Below the pieces are notes generated by a model, which saw only the letters and a program-made list of their open reading frames with translations, had not been told where the DNA came from and ran no database searches. From positions 1-64,000 of the forward strand of contig CAXTBW010000001.1 in the NCBI GenBank assembly GCA_964242925.1: 64,000 bases of DNA, read 5' to 3'. The DNA is from LMUY01 sp964242925 (GTDB lineage: Bacteria; Pseudomonadota; Alphaproteobacteria; Acetobacterales; Acetobacteraceae). This document shows, one piece after another, positions 39,956 through 48,175 of the stretch; position 1 is the stretch's first letter, and each line of letters starts with the position of its first letter. A program made the translations under genes and the position numbers.

Positions 39956-40816
39956 ATGATGCGCGCCGATGCCGCCAAGATGAAGGCGTTGCTTGATCAG
40001 CCGGCCATGCAGGTCGTGCCAGGCTGCGGCGACGGCATGGCCGCGCGGCTGGTGCAGGAGGCCGGGTTCGCGATCGGGTTCGCGTCGGGGTCCAGCATCC
40101 ACGCGATGCGTCTGGCGATGCCGGACATGGACCTGCTGACCTTGCCCGAGATGCGCGACGCCGTGGAGTGCATGGCGCAGGCGGCGCCCGGCGTGCTGTG
40201 GCTGGCCGACGGCGACACCGGCTACGGCAACGCGATTAGCGTGCAACGGACGGTGCGGGAGTACGCTCGCGCCGGCGCCGCCGCGGTGTTGATCGAGGAC
40301 AAGGCCTGGCCGCGCCCGCTCGGCTCCGGCGGCGCCAAGCTGGTGATCGAGCGGGACGCGGCGCGCCTGCGCATCCGCGCCGCCATCCAGGCTGCGCGCG
40401 ACGAGGGCGTGCTGCTGCTGGCGCGCACCGACGCCTGCCGCTCGCGCGGCTTCGACGAGGCGCTCGCCCGGTTCCAAGACTTCGCCGCGGAGGGCGCCGA
40501 CATCTTGTTCCTCGACTCGCCCGAGAGCCAGGAGCAGATGCGCGCCTTCGTGGCGGCGGCAGGGGGCAAGCCGACCGTGTCGGTGACCTCGCCTGCGGGC
40601 AAGCACTACATGCCGGATGACGCCGAGCTGGCCGCCAACGGCGTGAAGTTCGCCATCTACCCGCAGGAGGTCCTGGCCGCGACGGTACAGGCGGTGCGCG
40701 CAGCGCTCGCCGGGCTGAAGGGCGGCCCGCGCGCGCCGGTGGCCAGCGTCGCGGAGCTGGCGAGCGCGGTCCGCACGGCCGACTACCTGGCCATCGACGA
40801 TCGGTTGGCGCAATGA
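39956..40816 (+). CDS. Isocitrate lyase/PEP mutase family protein
   Basis: A 286-residue TIM-barrel protein of the ICL/PEP mutase superfamily. It has the Mg-binding DGDTGYGN, IEDKAWP and ARTDA. The cysteine loop of isocitrate and methylisocitrate lyases (KRCGH or similar) is replaced by RPLGSGG, so a lyase of that kind is unlikely. A phosphonopyruvate hydrolase, oxaloacetate decarboxylase or dimethylmalate lyase-like activity is more plausible. ATG 39956 follows GGGAG, with a second ATG immediately after; the open frame upstream is not used. Confidence 0.87.
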   Translation: MMRADAAKMKALLDQPAMQVVPGCGDGMAARLVQEAGFAIGFASGSSIHAMRLAMPDMDLLTLPEMRDAVECMAQAAPGVLWLADGDTGYGNAISVQRTVREYARAGAAAVLIEDKAWPRPLGSGGAKLVIERDAARLRIRAAIQAARDEGVLLLARTDACRSRGFDEALARFQDFAAEGADILFLDSPESQEQMRAFVAAAGGKPTVSVTSPAGKHYMPDDAELAANGVKFAIYPQEVLAATVQAVRAALAGLKGGPRAPVASVAELASAVRTADYLAIDDRLAQ

Positions 40817-40901
40817 CCGCATTGCGCCATAAGTAGTTTCCGAGGGTTTCCCCCGGCGCACCGCGGCCGCATGAGGGAGACTGCGCTGGAGACGTGAGCT
40901 T

Positions 40902-42293
40902 GTGACCTTGGACCCGCTGCTGCTGTCCCGCCTGCAATGGGTGTGGGTCATATCCTGGCACATCCTGCTGCCCGCGTTCACGGTCGGCTTGGCATCCTAC
41001 ATCGCCGTGCTCGAAGGCCTTGCCTTCTTTACCGGCAGGGAGATGTGGGCGCGCATCTCCGCATTCTGGACGCGGATCTTCGCCGTGTCGTTCGGCATGG
41101 GCGTTGTCTCGGGGATCGTCATGCCGTTCCAGATCGGCACCAATTGGAGCCGCTTCTCGGATACCACGGCCAACGTGCTGGCGCCGTTGCTGGCCTACGA
41201 GGGGCTGACGGCGTTCTTCCTCGAAGCGTCCTTCCTGGGCGTGCTGCTGTTCGGGCGCAAGCTGGTGCCGCCCTGGGTGCACTTCTTCGCTGGCGTGATG
41301 GTCGCGGCCGGCACGTTGTTCTCGACGTTCTGGATCCTATCGGTGAACAGCTGGATGCAGACGCCGCAAGGCTTCCACGTGTCGGACGGCCGGTTCTTCC
41401 CGGACGATTGGTGGGCGATCATCTTCAACCCGTCGTTCCCGTATCGCTATCTGCACAATGTGACGGCGTTCTACATCACCACCGGGTTCATCGTGCTCGG
41501 CGTAGCGGCATGGCTGCTGCGGCGGGGCCGCTCTGTCGCCGAAGCGGGAGTGATGGTCCGCATGGCGTTGAACATGCTGATCGTCCTGGTGCCGTTGCAG
41601 ATGGTTCTCGGTGACCTGCATGGGACCAACACCCGGGAGCGCCAGCCAGCCAAGTTCGCCGCGATCGAGGGCCGCTACGACACCGTCCATCCACTGCCGC
41701 TGACGCTGTTCGGCATCCCGGACGACGTGGATGGCCGGATGCGGTACGCGGTGGAGATCCCGGCCTTGGGCAGCCTGTTGCTGACGCACTCGCTCGATGG
41801 AACGATCCAGGGGCTGGACAGCTTTCCGCCGGATCAACGGCCGCCGGTCGGGCCCCCGTTCTTCGGCTTCCGCATCATGGTGGGGATCGCCGTCGTCATG
41901 CTGTTCATGGCGGTGGCCGGGCAGGTTTTGCGCCGCGGCGGCAGGGTGTATCGGTCCGTGTGGTTCCTGATCCTGGCCCAATGGACGGCGCCGCTCGGCT
42001 TCGTCGCGGTGATCGCGGGTTGGACCACGACGGAGGTCGGGCGCCAGCCATGGACGGTCTACGGCCTGCTGCGGACGGCGCAGTCGGTGACGCCATCGCT
42101 GACCGGGATGGACGTGGCGATCTCGCTGGCGCTGTACATGGTGGTCTACCTGATCATGTTCCCGACCGGGTTCGCGTTCATGGCCGGCATCGTCCGCCAT
42201 GGCGTGGCCGCGGCCAACGCGCCGCCGCCGCCGATCGAGGCCGGGCGCCCGGCGCCGCCGTACGTCGCCGCCACCGCGCCTGCGGGGGAGTAG
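40902..42293 (+). CDS. cydA: Cytochrome bd-type quinol oxidase subunit I (CIO-like)
   Basis: A 463-residue membrane subunit carrying the haems. It shows ISWHILLPAFTVGLASY (haem His), glutamates in YEGLTAFFLEASFLG and a second haem histidine in FPYRYLHNVTAFY. The quinol-binding loop is short, as in the cyanide-insensitive (CioA-like) branch, and the protein is smaller than E. coli CydA. It reduces O2 to water with electrons from quinol without pumping protons. GTG 40902 is the start, with GGAG about 12 nt upstream. cydB follows after 4 nt. No cydX-like ORF or cydDC is seen nearby. Confidence 0.93.
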   Translation: MTLDPLLLSRLQWVWVISWHILLPAFTVGLASYIAVLEGLAFFTGREMWARISAFWTRIFAVSFGMGVVSGIVMPFQIGTNWSRFSDTTANVLAPLLAYEGLTAFFLEASFLGVLLFGRKLVPPWVHFFAGVMVAAGTLFSTFWILSVNSWMQTPQGFHVSDGRFFPDDWWAIIFNPSFPYRYLHNVTAFYITTGFIVLGVAAWLLRRGRSVAEAGVMVRMALNMLIVLVPLQMVLGDLHGTNTRERQPAKFAAIEGRYDTVHPLPLTLFGIPDDVDGRMRYAVEIPALGSLLLTHSLDGTIQGLDSFPPDQRPPVGPPFFGFRIMVGIAVVMLFMAVAGQVLRRGGRVYRSVWFLILAQWTAPLGFVAVIAGWTTTEVGRQPWTVYGLLRTAQSVTPSLTGMDVAISLALYMVVYLIMFPTGFAFMAGIVRHGVAAANAPPPPIEAGRPAPPYVAATAPAGE

Positions 42294-42297
42294 CGTC

Positions 42298-43305
42298 ATG
42301 TGGCACAGCCTGGTCCCGATCTGGACGGTGATCCTCGGGCTCGGCGTGTTCATCTACGTCACGCTGGACGGGTTCGACCTGGGCGTCGGCATGCTGCACG
42401 GCCTGGTGCGCCCAGACGACCGGGAGACGCTGATGAACTCGATCGGGCCATTCTGGGACGGCAACGAGACCTGGCTGATCCTCGGCGGCGTCGGCCTATT
42501 GGCCGCGTTCCCGGTTGCGTTTGCGATCATCATCCCGGCGGTGTATTTCCCAATCCTGCTGATGCTGCTGGCGTTGGTGTTCCGCGGCGTCGCGTTCGAG
42601 TTCCGGTTCAAGCATCCGCGATTGAAGTGGTTCTGGGATTGGGCGTTCTGCGGCGGTTCGCTGCTGGCGACCATCGCGCAGGGCGTCGTGCTCGGCAGCT
42701 TCATCCAGGGCTTCAAGGTGGATGGCCGCGTGTTCACCGGGTCGTCGTTCGACTTCGCCACGCCGTTCGCCTTGCTGACGGGCGTGGCGCTGGTGTTCGG
42801 CTACGCGCTGCTCGGCGCGGGGTGGCTGGTGTTGAAGACGGAAGGGCCGTTGCAGGCATGGTCGCGCCGCGCGGGCCGGGTTAGCCTCGTGGCGGTATCG
42901 TGTTGCATCGTGGCCGTCAGCCTGTGGACGCCGTTGGCCAGCAGCGTAATTGCCCAGCGCTGGTTCGGGTGGCCCAACTTGGCCTTCCTGCTGCCGCTGC
43001 CGGTCGCGACGGCGGCAGTGGGGTTGTATGCATGGCGCGCGCTGGGCCGCGACGGCGCATGGCAGGCGTTCGCCGCGTCCATCGGTCTGTTTGCGTTGTC
43101 GTTCCTGGGGATTGCGATCAGCCTATGGCCGATGATCGTGCCGGGTCACTTCACCCTGTGGGAAGCCGCCTCGCCGGAGAGCACGCAGGCCTTCCTGCTG
43201 GTTGGGACGTTGGTGCTGCTGCCGGTCGTGCTGTTCTACACTGCGTGGTCGTACTGGGTGTTCCGCGGCAAGGTCCGGCCCGGTGAGAGCCACTACGCAG
43301 CCTAG
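42298..43305 (+). CDS. cydB: Cytochrome bd-type quinol oxidase subunit II
   Basis: A 335-residue partner of subunit I with about eight helices. It has the typical GVFIYVTLDGFDLGVGML opening, IGPFWDGNETWLI and FRGVAFEFRFKH. ATG 42298 follows GGGGGAG with a 7-nt spacer; the frame is open upstream, but that part overlaps cydA and is not coding. It ends against a degraded gene on the opposite strand. Confidence 0.93.
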   Translation: MWHSLVPIWTVILGLGVFIYVTLDGFDLGVGMLHGLVRPDDRETLMNSIGPFWDGNETWLILGGVGLLAAFPVAFAIIIPAVYFPILLMLLALVFRGVAFEFRFKHPRLKWFWDWAFCGGSLLATIAQGVVLGSFIQGFKVDGRVFTGSSFDFATPFALLTGVALVFGYALLGAGWLVLKTEGPLQAWSRRAGRVSLVAVSCCIVAVSLWTPLASSVIAQRWFGWPNLAFLLPLPVATAAVGLYAWRALGRDGAWQAFAASIGLFALSFLGIAISLWPMIVPGHFTLWEAASPESTQAFLLVGTLVLLPVVLFYTAWSYWVFRGKVRPGESHYAA

Positions 43306-43309
43306 GTGT

Positions 43310-43456
43310 TCAGCGTCCGCGATTCCCCCTTGGCGATGCCCAGCACCGTGCGGCCGCCGACAGTCCCGTCAGCTCCATGACGGAGCCGAACAGCCCGACC
43401 GGCAGGTAGTCGACCATGGGCCTGCCGGGCGCGACGAGAGCCTGGGACTCGCTCAC
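43310..43456 (-). pseudogene. Remnant of a SLAC1/TehA-type transporter gene
   Basis: A 48-residue ORF starting with GTG 43456, with GGAG about 9 nt upstream. It reads MVDYLPVGLFGSVMELTGLS from residue 14, which matches the start of SLAC1/TehA-family anion channels (LPVGLFGSVMGLTGLS). Homology-like text then stops, and the frame ends within about 16 residues. The whole transporter, normally about 320 residues with ten helices, is gone. It probably decayed by deletion. The ribosome site is still visible. Confidence 0.6.
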
Positions 43457-43535
43457 GACATTCTCCACAGGCTCGGGACCTTGACGCAGCCGTTCCGGGA
43501 CCGATACTTATCCGGATGGGTGTCGGAGATCAACG

Positions 43536-43754
43536 ATGGCGTCCAAAGTGGTTGCTGTAATGCTCGCGCTGCTGGCGATTGGCGCGGCAGGTCCAGCCGC
43601 GGCGCTGGTTCCGCCGCTTGTGGCATCCTGCTTCCTTCAGGGGCAGGCGAGTTGCCTGCCGCTCAACTCCTACGATTGCGAGGCGCAGCACGGACGCTGG
43701 ACAATGGACCCATGCACGCAATCCCAGACCGGGCGGCCCGCGCCGAGTCATTGA
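43536..43754 (+). CDS. Small exported cysteine-containing protein
   Basis: A 72-residue protein with a signal peptide (MASKVVAVMLALLAIGAAGPAAA) split near residue 23. The mature part of about 49 residues has four cysteines (C32, C40, C48, C60), so two disulfides are possible. ATG 43536 follows GGAG. I recognise no family. It stands alone between the cydAB operon and an old yellow enzyme gene. Confidence 0.6.
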   Translation: MASKVVAVMLALLAIGAAGPAAALVPPLVASCFLQGQASCLPLNSYDCEAQHGRWTMDPCTQSQTGRPAPSH

Positions 43755-43907
43755 GCCGGCTTGCAGAGTTTCTCAAGGGCCGCTCCGCCCCGGCGTGACG
43801 TTCGGTTCCCCGGACCGTGATGAAACCGAGCCGCGCTTTGGCCGATGGGAGATAGCGCGATAGATTACGGACGGGCGCGGCGTCCGGCGATCACGAGAGG
43901 CCATCCC

Positions 43908-45047
43908 ATGCCTGACCTGTTCAGCCCCTACACGCTCAAGGGCGTGACGCTCCGCAATCGCATCGCGATGTCGCCGATGACGATGTATCGCTCGGTCGAT
44001 GGCAAGATGAACGACTACCACGTGATGCTGATGGGGTCGCGCGCGGCCGGCGGCTTCGGCCTGGTGTTCCCCGAGCAGATCGCCATCACTCCCGACGGCC
44101 GCACCGGCACGTGTTGCGCCGGCATCTGGGACGACGACCAGATCGAGGACCTGTCGCGGGTGGCCGCCATCATCAAGGAGATGGGGGCTGTCCCCGGCAT
44201 CCAGCTCGGCCACACCGGGCGCAAGGGCAGTGAGCAGAAGCCCTGGGAGGGGAAGCTGCAGATTGCGCCCGACCACCCGGATGGCTGGCAGGTGCGCGGC
44301 CCGTCGGCCATCACCTATGGCGGCCGCTACACCTACCCGGTGCAGGCGTTGAGCGTCGCGGAGATCCACGAGCTGCACCGCGCCTATGCCGATGCGGCGC
44401 GGCGGGCCCTGGCGGCCGGGTTCGAGTGGCTGGAGATGCACTTTGCGCATGGCTACCTGGGGGCGAGCTTCTTCTCGCCGCTCGCCAATCAGCGCACGGA
44501 TGAATACGGCGGCAGCGTCGCCAACCGGCTGCGCTTTCATCGCGAGGCGATGGACGCGGTGCGCGCCGTCTGGCCGGAGCGGCTGCCGTTGACGATGCGG
44601 CTGGGCTCGGACGATTTCCACGCGGATGGCGTGCAGTTCGACGACTCCGTGTGGGCGGTTGGGGAGTTGAAGCGGCACGGGCTCGACATGGCCGATCTCA
44701 GCCTCGGCATGAACACGGACGAGATGCAGGAGCCGCCGTTCTCGCGGGCGGCGTTCATGGTCGAGCGCGGCAACCGGGTGCGGCGGGAGGTGGGCATCCC
44801 GGTCGGCGTCAGCTGGAACCTCGGGCAGCCGGCGGTGGCGGACCGGGTCATCCGCGAGGAGCTCATCGACCTGGTGTTCCTGGGCCGTCCGGCGCTGGCC
44901 AACCCGCATTGGCCGATCTGGGCTGCGCGGGAGTTGGCGCACAACGATCCGTTCTCGTTGCTGCCGCAGGACTGGTCGTGGTGGCTGCGCAACCGGCCAG
45001 GCTCGGAGAACTCGCACGGCTGGCCGGCGCCGGCGGCGCAGGCGTGA
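43908..45047 (+). CDS. NADH:flavin oxidoreductase, old yellow enzyme family
   Basis: A 379-residue FMN-dependent ene-reductase-type protein. Motifs: LKGVTLRNRIAMSPMTMY near the N-terminus, IQLGHTGRKG, the paired active-site histidines in MHFAHGYLGASFFSPLANQR and TDEYGGS. It resembles the YqjM/xenobiotic-reductase branch, which reduces activated alkenes. ATG 43908 follows GAGAGG; a start at 43845 would add 21 unfamily-like residues. It is followed by a palindromic repeat and a convergent SDR gene. Natural substrate unknown. Confidence 0.9.
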   Translation: MPDLFSPYTLKGVTLRNRIAMSPMTMYRSVDGKMNDYHVMLMGSRAAGGFGLVFPEQIAITPDGRTGTCCAGIWDDDQIEDLSRVAAIIKEMGAVPGIQLGHTGRKGSEQKPWEGKLQIAPDHPDGWQVRGPSAITYGGRYTYPVQALSVAEIHELHRAYADAARRALAAGFEWLEMHFAHGYLGASFFSPLANQRTDEYGGSVANRLRFHREAMDAVRAVWPERLPLTMRLGSDDFHADGVQFDDSVWAVGELKRHGLDMADLSLGMNTDEMQEPPFSRAAFMVERGNRVRREVGIPVGVSWNLGQPAVADRVIREELIDLVFLGRPALANPHWPIWAARELAHNDPFSLLPQDWSWWLRNRPGSENSHGWPAPAAQA

Positions 45048-45075
45048 CCTTAAACCAGCGGCCCAAACAATCATT

Positions 45076-45174
45076 CGTCATCACGAGCCGCCGCTTGGCG
45101 GCGCGGCGATCCAGGACGGCGAGCAAGGTGCTGGCGGCTGGAGTGCCGCGTCGCAAGAGCTCCTCGCAATGACG
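45076..45174 (+). repeat. Dispersed palindromic repeat, copy A
   Basis: A 99-nt element bounded by CGTCATCACGAG and CTCGCAATGACG, with inner pairs GCGATCCAG and CTGGAGTGCCGC. It shares GGTGCTGGCGGCTGGA with copy B and has the layout of copy C. It lies between two convergent genes. Confidence 0.8.
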
Positions 45175-45248
45175 ATAAGTGGCGCGGTGAGAAAGTCAGC
45201 GTTTCGGCCGCTGATGGCATTTTGCCATGCCCGGGCATGACGATGTGG

Positions 45249-46052
45249 TTAGCCGGGGCCGAACGTCGTGTAGCCGCCATCGACCACGATCTCGGTCCCG
45301 GTGATGTAGCCCGCCTCGTCCGAGACCAGGAACAGCACGGCGTGCGCCACGTCCCACCCGGTGCCCATGCGGCCCATCGGCACCTGGGCGTTGCGCTTGG
45401 CGATCAGCGCCTCGGCGTCGTTCCCGCCGACTTGGCGCGCCAACCGGTACTCGACCAGCGGCGTGTGCATCAGGCCGGGCACGACGGTGTTGCAGCGGAT
45501 GCCCTGCTTCGCGTAGGCGCCGGCCGTCGAGCGCGAGAACTGGATCACCGCCGCCTTGCTCGCGCTGTAGCCGACATGCGTGCGCTCCGCCGTGTTGCGC
45601 ATCCCGGCCACCGACGACAGGTTGACGATGGCCCCGGCGCCTTGCTCCGCCATGACGGGCAGCACGTATTTGCAGCCCAGGAACACCGTCTTGAGGTTGA
45701 AGTCGATCTGCCGGTCCCAATTGTCCTCGGGCATGGTGACCGGGTTGCCGGGCTCGGAGCCGCCGACGTTGTTGACCAGGATGTCGATGCGTCCGAAGCG
45801 GCCCAGGCAGGCCTGCACCATCTCCCGCACGTCCGCCGCGTCCAGCATGTCGCATCGCGTCGCGGCGCAAACGTTGCCCTCCGCCTCGATCACGCTGCGG
45901 GTTCCCGCCACGGCGTCGTCGTTGACGTCCACCAGGAACACGGCGGCGCCCTGCCGCGCCAGCAGCGTCGCGGTGGCGCGGCCATTGCCCCACCCCGGCC
46001 CGACCGAGCCGGCGCCTGTGACGATCGCAACTTTCCCGGTCAGGTCAAGCAT
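45249..46052 (-). CDS. SDR family oxidoreductase with a GSVGPGWGNG cofactor loop
   Basis: A 267-residue SDR related to the one at 8917-9711: both carry the extended cofactor loop GSVGPGWGNG. NNVG, the catalytic serine region (VNLSS), YSASK (YxxxK) and a C-terminal TGTEIVVDGG are present. ATG 46052 follows GAGGAG by 9 nt. It lies 36 nt downstream of an ABC-type binding protein on the same strand, so it may be in that transcript together with a MaoC-like hydratase. Substrate unknown. Confidence 0.9.
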   Translation of the reverse strand: MLDLTGKVAIVTGAGSVGPGWGNGRATATLLARQGAAVFLVDVNDDAVAGTRSVIEAEGNVCAATRCDMLDAADVREMVQACLGRFGRIDILVNNVGGSEPGNPVTMPEDNWDRQIDFNLKTVFLGCKYVLPVMAEQGAGAIVNLSSVAGMRNTAERTHVGYSASKAAVIQFSRSTAGAYAKQGIRCNTVVPGLMHTPLVEYRLARQVGGNDAEALIAKRNAQVPMGRMGTGWDVAHAVLFLVSDEAGYITGTEIVVDGGYTTFGPG

Positions 46053-46088
46053 CAGACAATCTCCTCAGTAAGGTTCAGCCTACGCCCG

Positions 46089-47282
46089 CTACTTCGCGAG
46101 CGGACAGCCGCCATCGGCCAGCGGGCGGTACGCCTGCGCGCCCGGTATCGTGCCGACCGGCTTGTACAGGTCCCATTCGCCATGCGACTCGGAGGGCGTC
46201 TTGACCTGGAACAGGTACATGTCGCGCACGACTTGGCCATCGACCCGCAACGTGGCGCCATGGCTCATGAAGTCCTCGATCGGGATCGCGCGCATCTGCG
46301 CCATCACCTTGTTCGGGTCCGTCGTGTTCGCGTTGGCCACCGCCTGGAGATAGTGCAACGTGGCCGAGTAGGCGCCCGCCTGGGTCATGCTGGGCTCCCG
46401 CTTCACCCGGTCGTAGAACCGCTTCGACCAGGCGCGGGTCGCGTCGTCCTGGTCCCAGTAGAACGCCTCGGTCAGCAAGAGGCCCTGCGCGATCGGCAAC
46501 CCCATGCCGTGCACGTCGCTGATGAACGCGATCAGCGCCGCCAGCTTCTGCCCGGATTGCGGCAGCCGGTACTCCTTTGCCTGCTTGATGCTGTTGATCA
46601 GATCCGTGCCGCCGTTCGCCAGGCCGACCACGTCCGCCTTCGACGCCTGCGCCTGCAACAGCATGGACGAGAAATCCTGCGTGTTGAGCGGGTGCAGCGC
46701 ATCGCCCAATACGCTGCCGCCGTATTCCTTGACCACGGCGGCGGTGTCGGCCTCCAAGGATTTTCCGAACACATAGTCGGCGGTGATGAAGAACCAGGTC
46801 TTGCCGCCCGCCTTCACCACGCCGCTGCCGGTGCCGTGCGCCATGGCGTAGGTGTCCCAGGTCCAGTGCGCGGCGTAGGGCGAGCACTGCTTGCCGGTGA
46901 TCTCCGAACTGCCGGCGCTGGTGACGAGGACGATCTTCTTTTTCTCGCGCGACACCTGCATCACGGCCAGCGCCTGGCCCGACGTCGGCAGATCGGTAAT
47001 CATCTCCACGCCGCTGTCGTACCATTGCCGGGCAACCTGCGCGGCGATGTCGGGCTTGTTCTGGCCGTCGGCGTAGACCACCTCGATCGGGCGCCCGAGG
47101 ATCGTCCGCCCGTAATCCTCCACGGCCATGCGCACCGCCTCCACCGACCCCATGCCGCCGATGTCGGCGTAGGTGGAGCTGAGGTCGACCAGCACGCCGA
47201 TCTTCAGCGGTCCCTCCTCCGCGTGCAGCGGCTGGGCCAGCAGCAGGGCGAGCGCCGCGATGACAAGCGGACGGAGTTTCAT
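46089..47282 (-). CDS. ABC transporter substrate-binding protein, branched-chain amino acid type
   Basis: A 397-residue periplasmic binding protein with a signal peptide cut near LHAEE. The LivJ-like fold is recognisable from IKIGVLVDLSSTYAD-like start (here LKIGVLVDLSSTYADIGG) and ALAVMQVSREKKKIVLVTSA. ATG 47282 follows GGAAGGGA; ATG 47303 overlaps the hydratase stop but has no such site. No permease or ATPase genes are near, so it is an orphan component. In this group the ligands are often aromatic or organic acids rather than amino acids. Confidence 0.9.
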   Translation of the reverse strand: MKLRPLVIAALALLLAQPLHAEEGPLKIGVLVDLSSTYADIGGMGSVEAVRMAVEDYGRTILGRPIEVVYADGQNKPDIAAQVARQWYDSGVEMITDLPTSGQALAVMQVSREKKKIVLVTSAGSSEITGKQCSPYAAHWTWDTYAMAHGTGSGVVKAGGKTWFFITADYVFGKSLEADTAAVVKEYGGSVLGDALHPLNTQDFSSMLLQAQASKADVVGLANGGTDLINSIKQAKEYRLPQSGQKLAALIAFISDVHGMGLPIAQGLLLTEAFYWDQDDATRAWSKRFYDRVKREPSMTQAGAYSATLHYLQAVANANTTDPNKVMAQMRAIPIEDFMSHGATLRVDGQVVRDMYLFQVKTPSESHGEWDLYKPVGTIPGAQAYRPLADGGCPLAK

Positions 47283-47299
47283 CGTGGTCCCTTCCGTGG

Positions 47300-48097
47300 T
47301 CATCCGATGGTCGCGTCGAGCGCGCGACGGCCGGCATCGTCCTCCGCCCAAAGCTTCCAACCAGGGTCGCCGCGGCGGACGTGCAGCGTGTTCGCCCGGT
47401 CGCAGAACAGCGGGTTGCGGTTGGTCGCCGTGACGAAGTCCGGCTCGCGCCCGGCCTGCTCGCGGAACAGCTCGGTGAGCATCAGCATCGTCAGGCCGCC
47501 GTTCACAACGAGCGCCGGGTAGCCTTCGACGCCGGTGGCGTAAGGGTGGTCGTAGTGGATGCGATGGGTGTTGAAGGTCAGCGCGCAATAGCGGAACAGC
47601 GTCTGCGGGTCCGCCTGGAACGGCCGTCCACCGGGCGTGGGCTCGCCGGGCGGCGGTTCGCCGGCGCTGGGTTTCGCCGCCTCGCGCAGCACGTAGTCCT
47701 GCTCGTCGTCGATGACCGGGTCGCTGCTGCCGCAGAACGTCTCGCGCAGCACGGTGACGATCATCAGGCGGCCGGTGCGGCCGTGCTTCTCGGTGGCGGA
47801 AACCAGCCGGCTGACCTGTCGCGCCGGCGCGCCGATCGCGATGTCGCCGTGGAACCTGATCCGCCGGCCGCCGAACATCAGCCGCGGCAGGTCCGTCGCC
47901 GGCAGCGCGACGCCCGGCCCGGCAAACCCGTCCGGCCGCAAACTGGACGGGTTGGCGGCCTTGGCGAACATCGCGTTGTGCCAGCCCCGCGGCAGCTTGT
48001 CGCCCTCGCGCAGCTCGGCCGGGCGATCGAGCATGGCGCACATCTGCCGGACGCGGCTGAGGCTGAACCGATCTTCTTCGGCGACGGTGTCCGGCAC
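47300..48097 (-). CDS. MaoC/HTD2-like acyl-CoA hydratase (mesaconyl-C4-CoA hydratase family)
   Basis: A 265-residue hot-dog-fold protein. The family pattern is visible in LPRGWHNAMFAKAANPSSLR, FGGRRIRFHGDIAIGAPARQ and the C-terminal hydratase motif FNTHRIHYDHPYA. It would add or remove water at an unsaturated CoA ester. The open frame continues a further 390 codons upstream but is antisense to the thiolase-like gene. The GTG at 48097 has GGGGA 7 nt upstream and gives the expected N-terminus. Its stop overlaps ATG 47303. Confidence 0.82.
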   Translation of the reverse strand: MPDTVAEEDRFSLSRVRQMCAMLDRPAELREGDKLPRGWHNAMFAKAANPSSLRPDGFAGPGVALPATDLPRLMFGGRRIRFHGDIAIGAPARQVSRLVSATEKHGRTGRLMIVTVLRETFCGSSDPVIDDEQDYVLREAAKPSAGEPPPGEPTPGGRPFQADPQTLFRYCALTFNTHRIHYDHPYATGVEGYPALVVNGGLTMLMLTELFREQAGREPDFVTATNRNPLFCDRANTLHVRRGDPGWKLWAEDDAGRRALDATIG

Positions 48098-48175
48098 TCT
48101 CCATTCCCCATGGCCTGCTTGGCGGCCTTGCCGGGCACACTTGCATTCGGCGGCGCGGGCCGCAACGGTGCGGAC

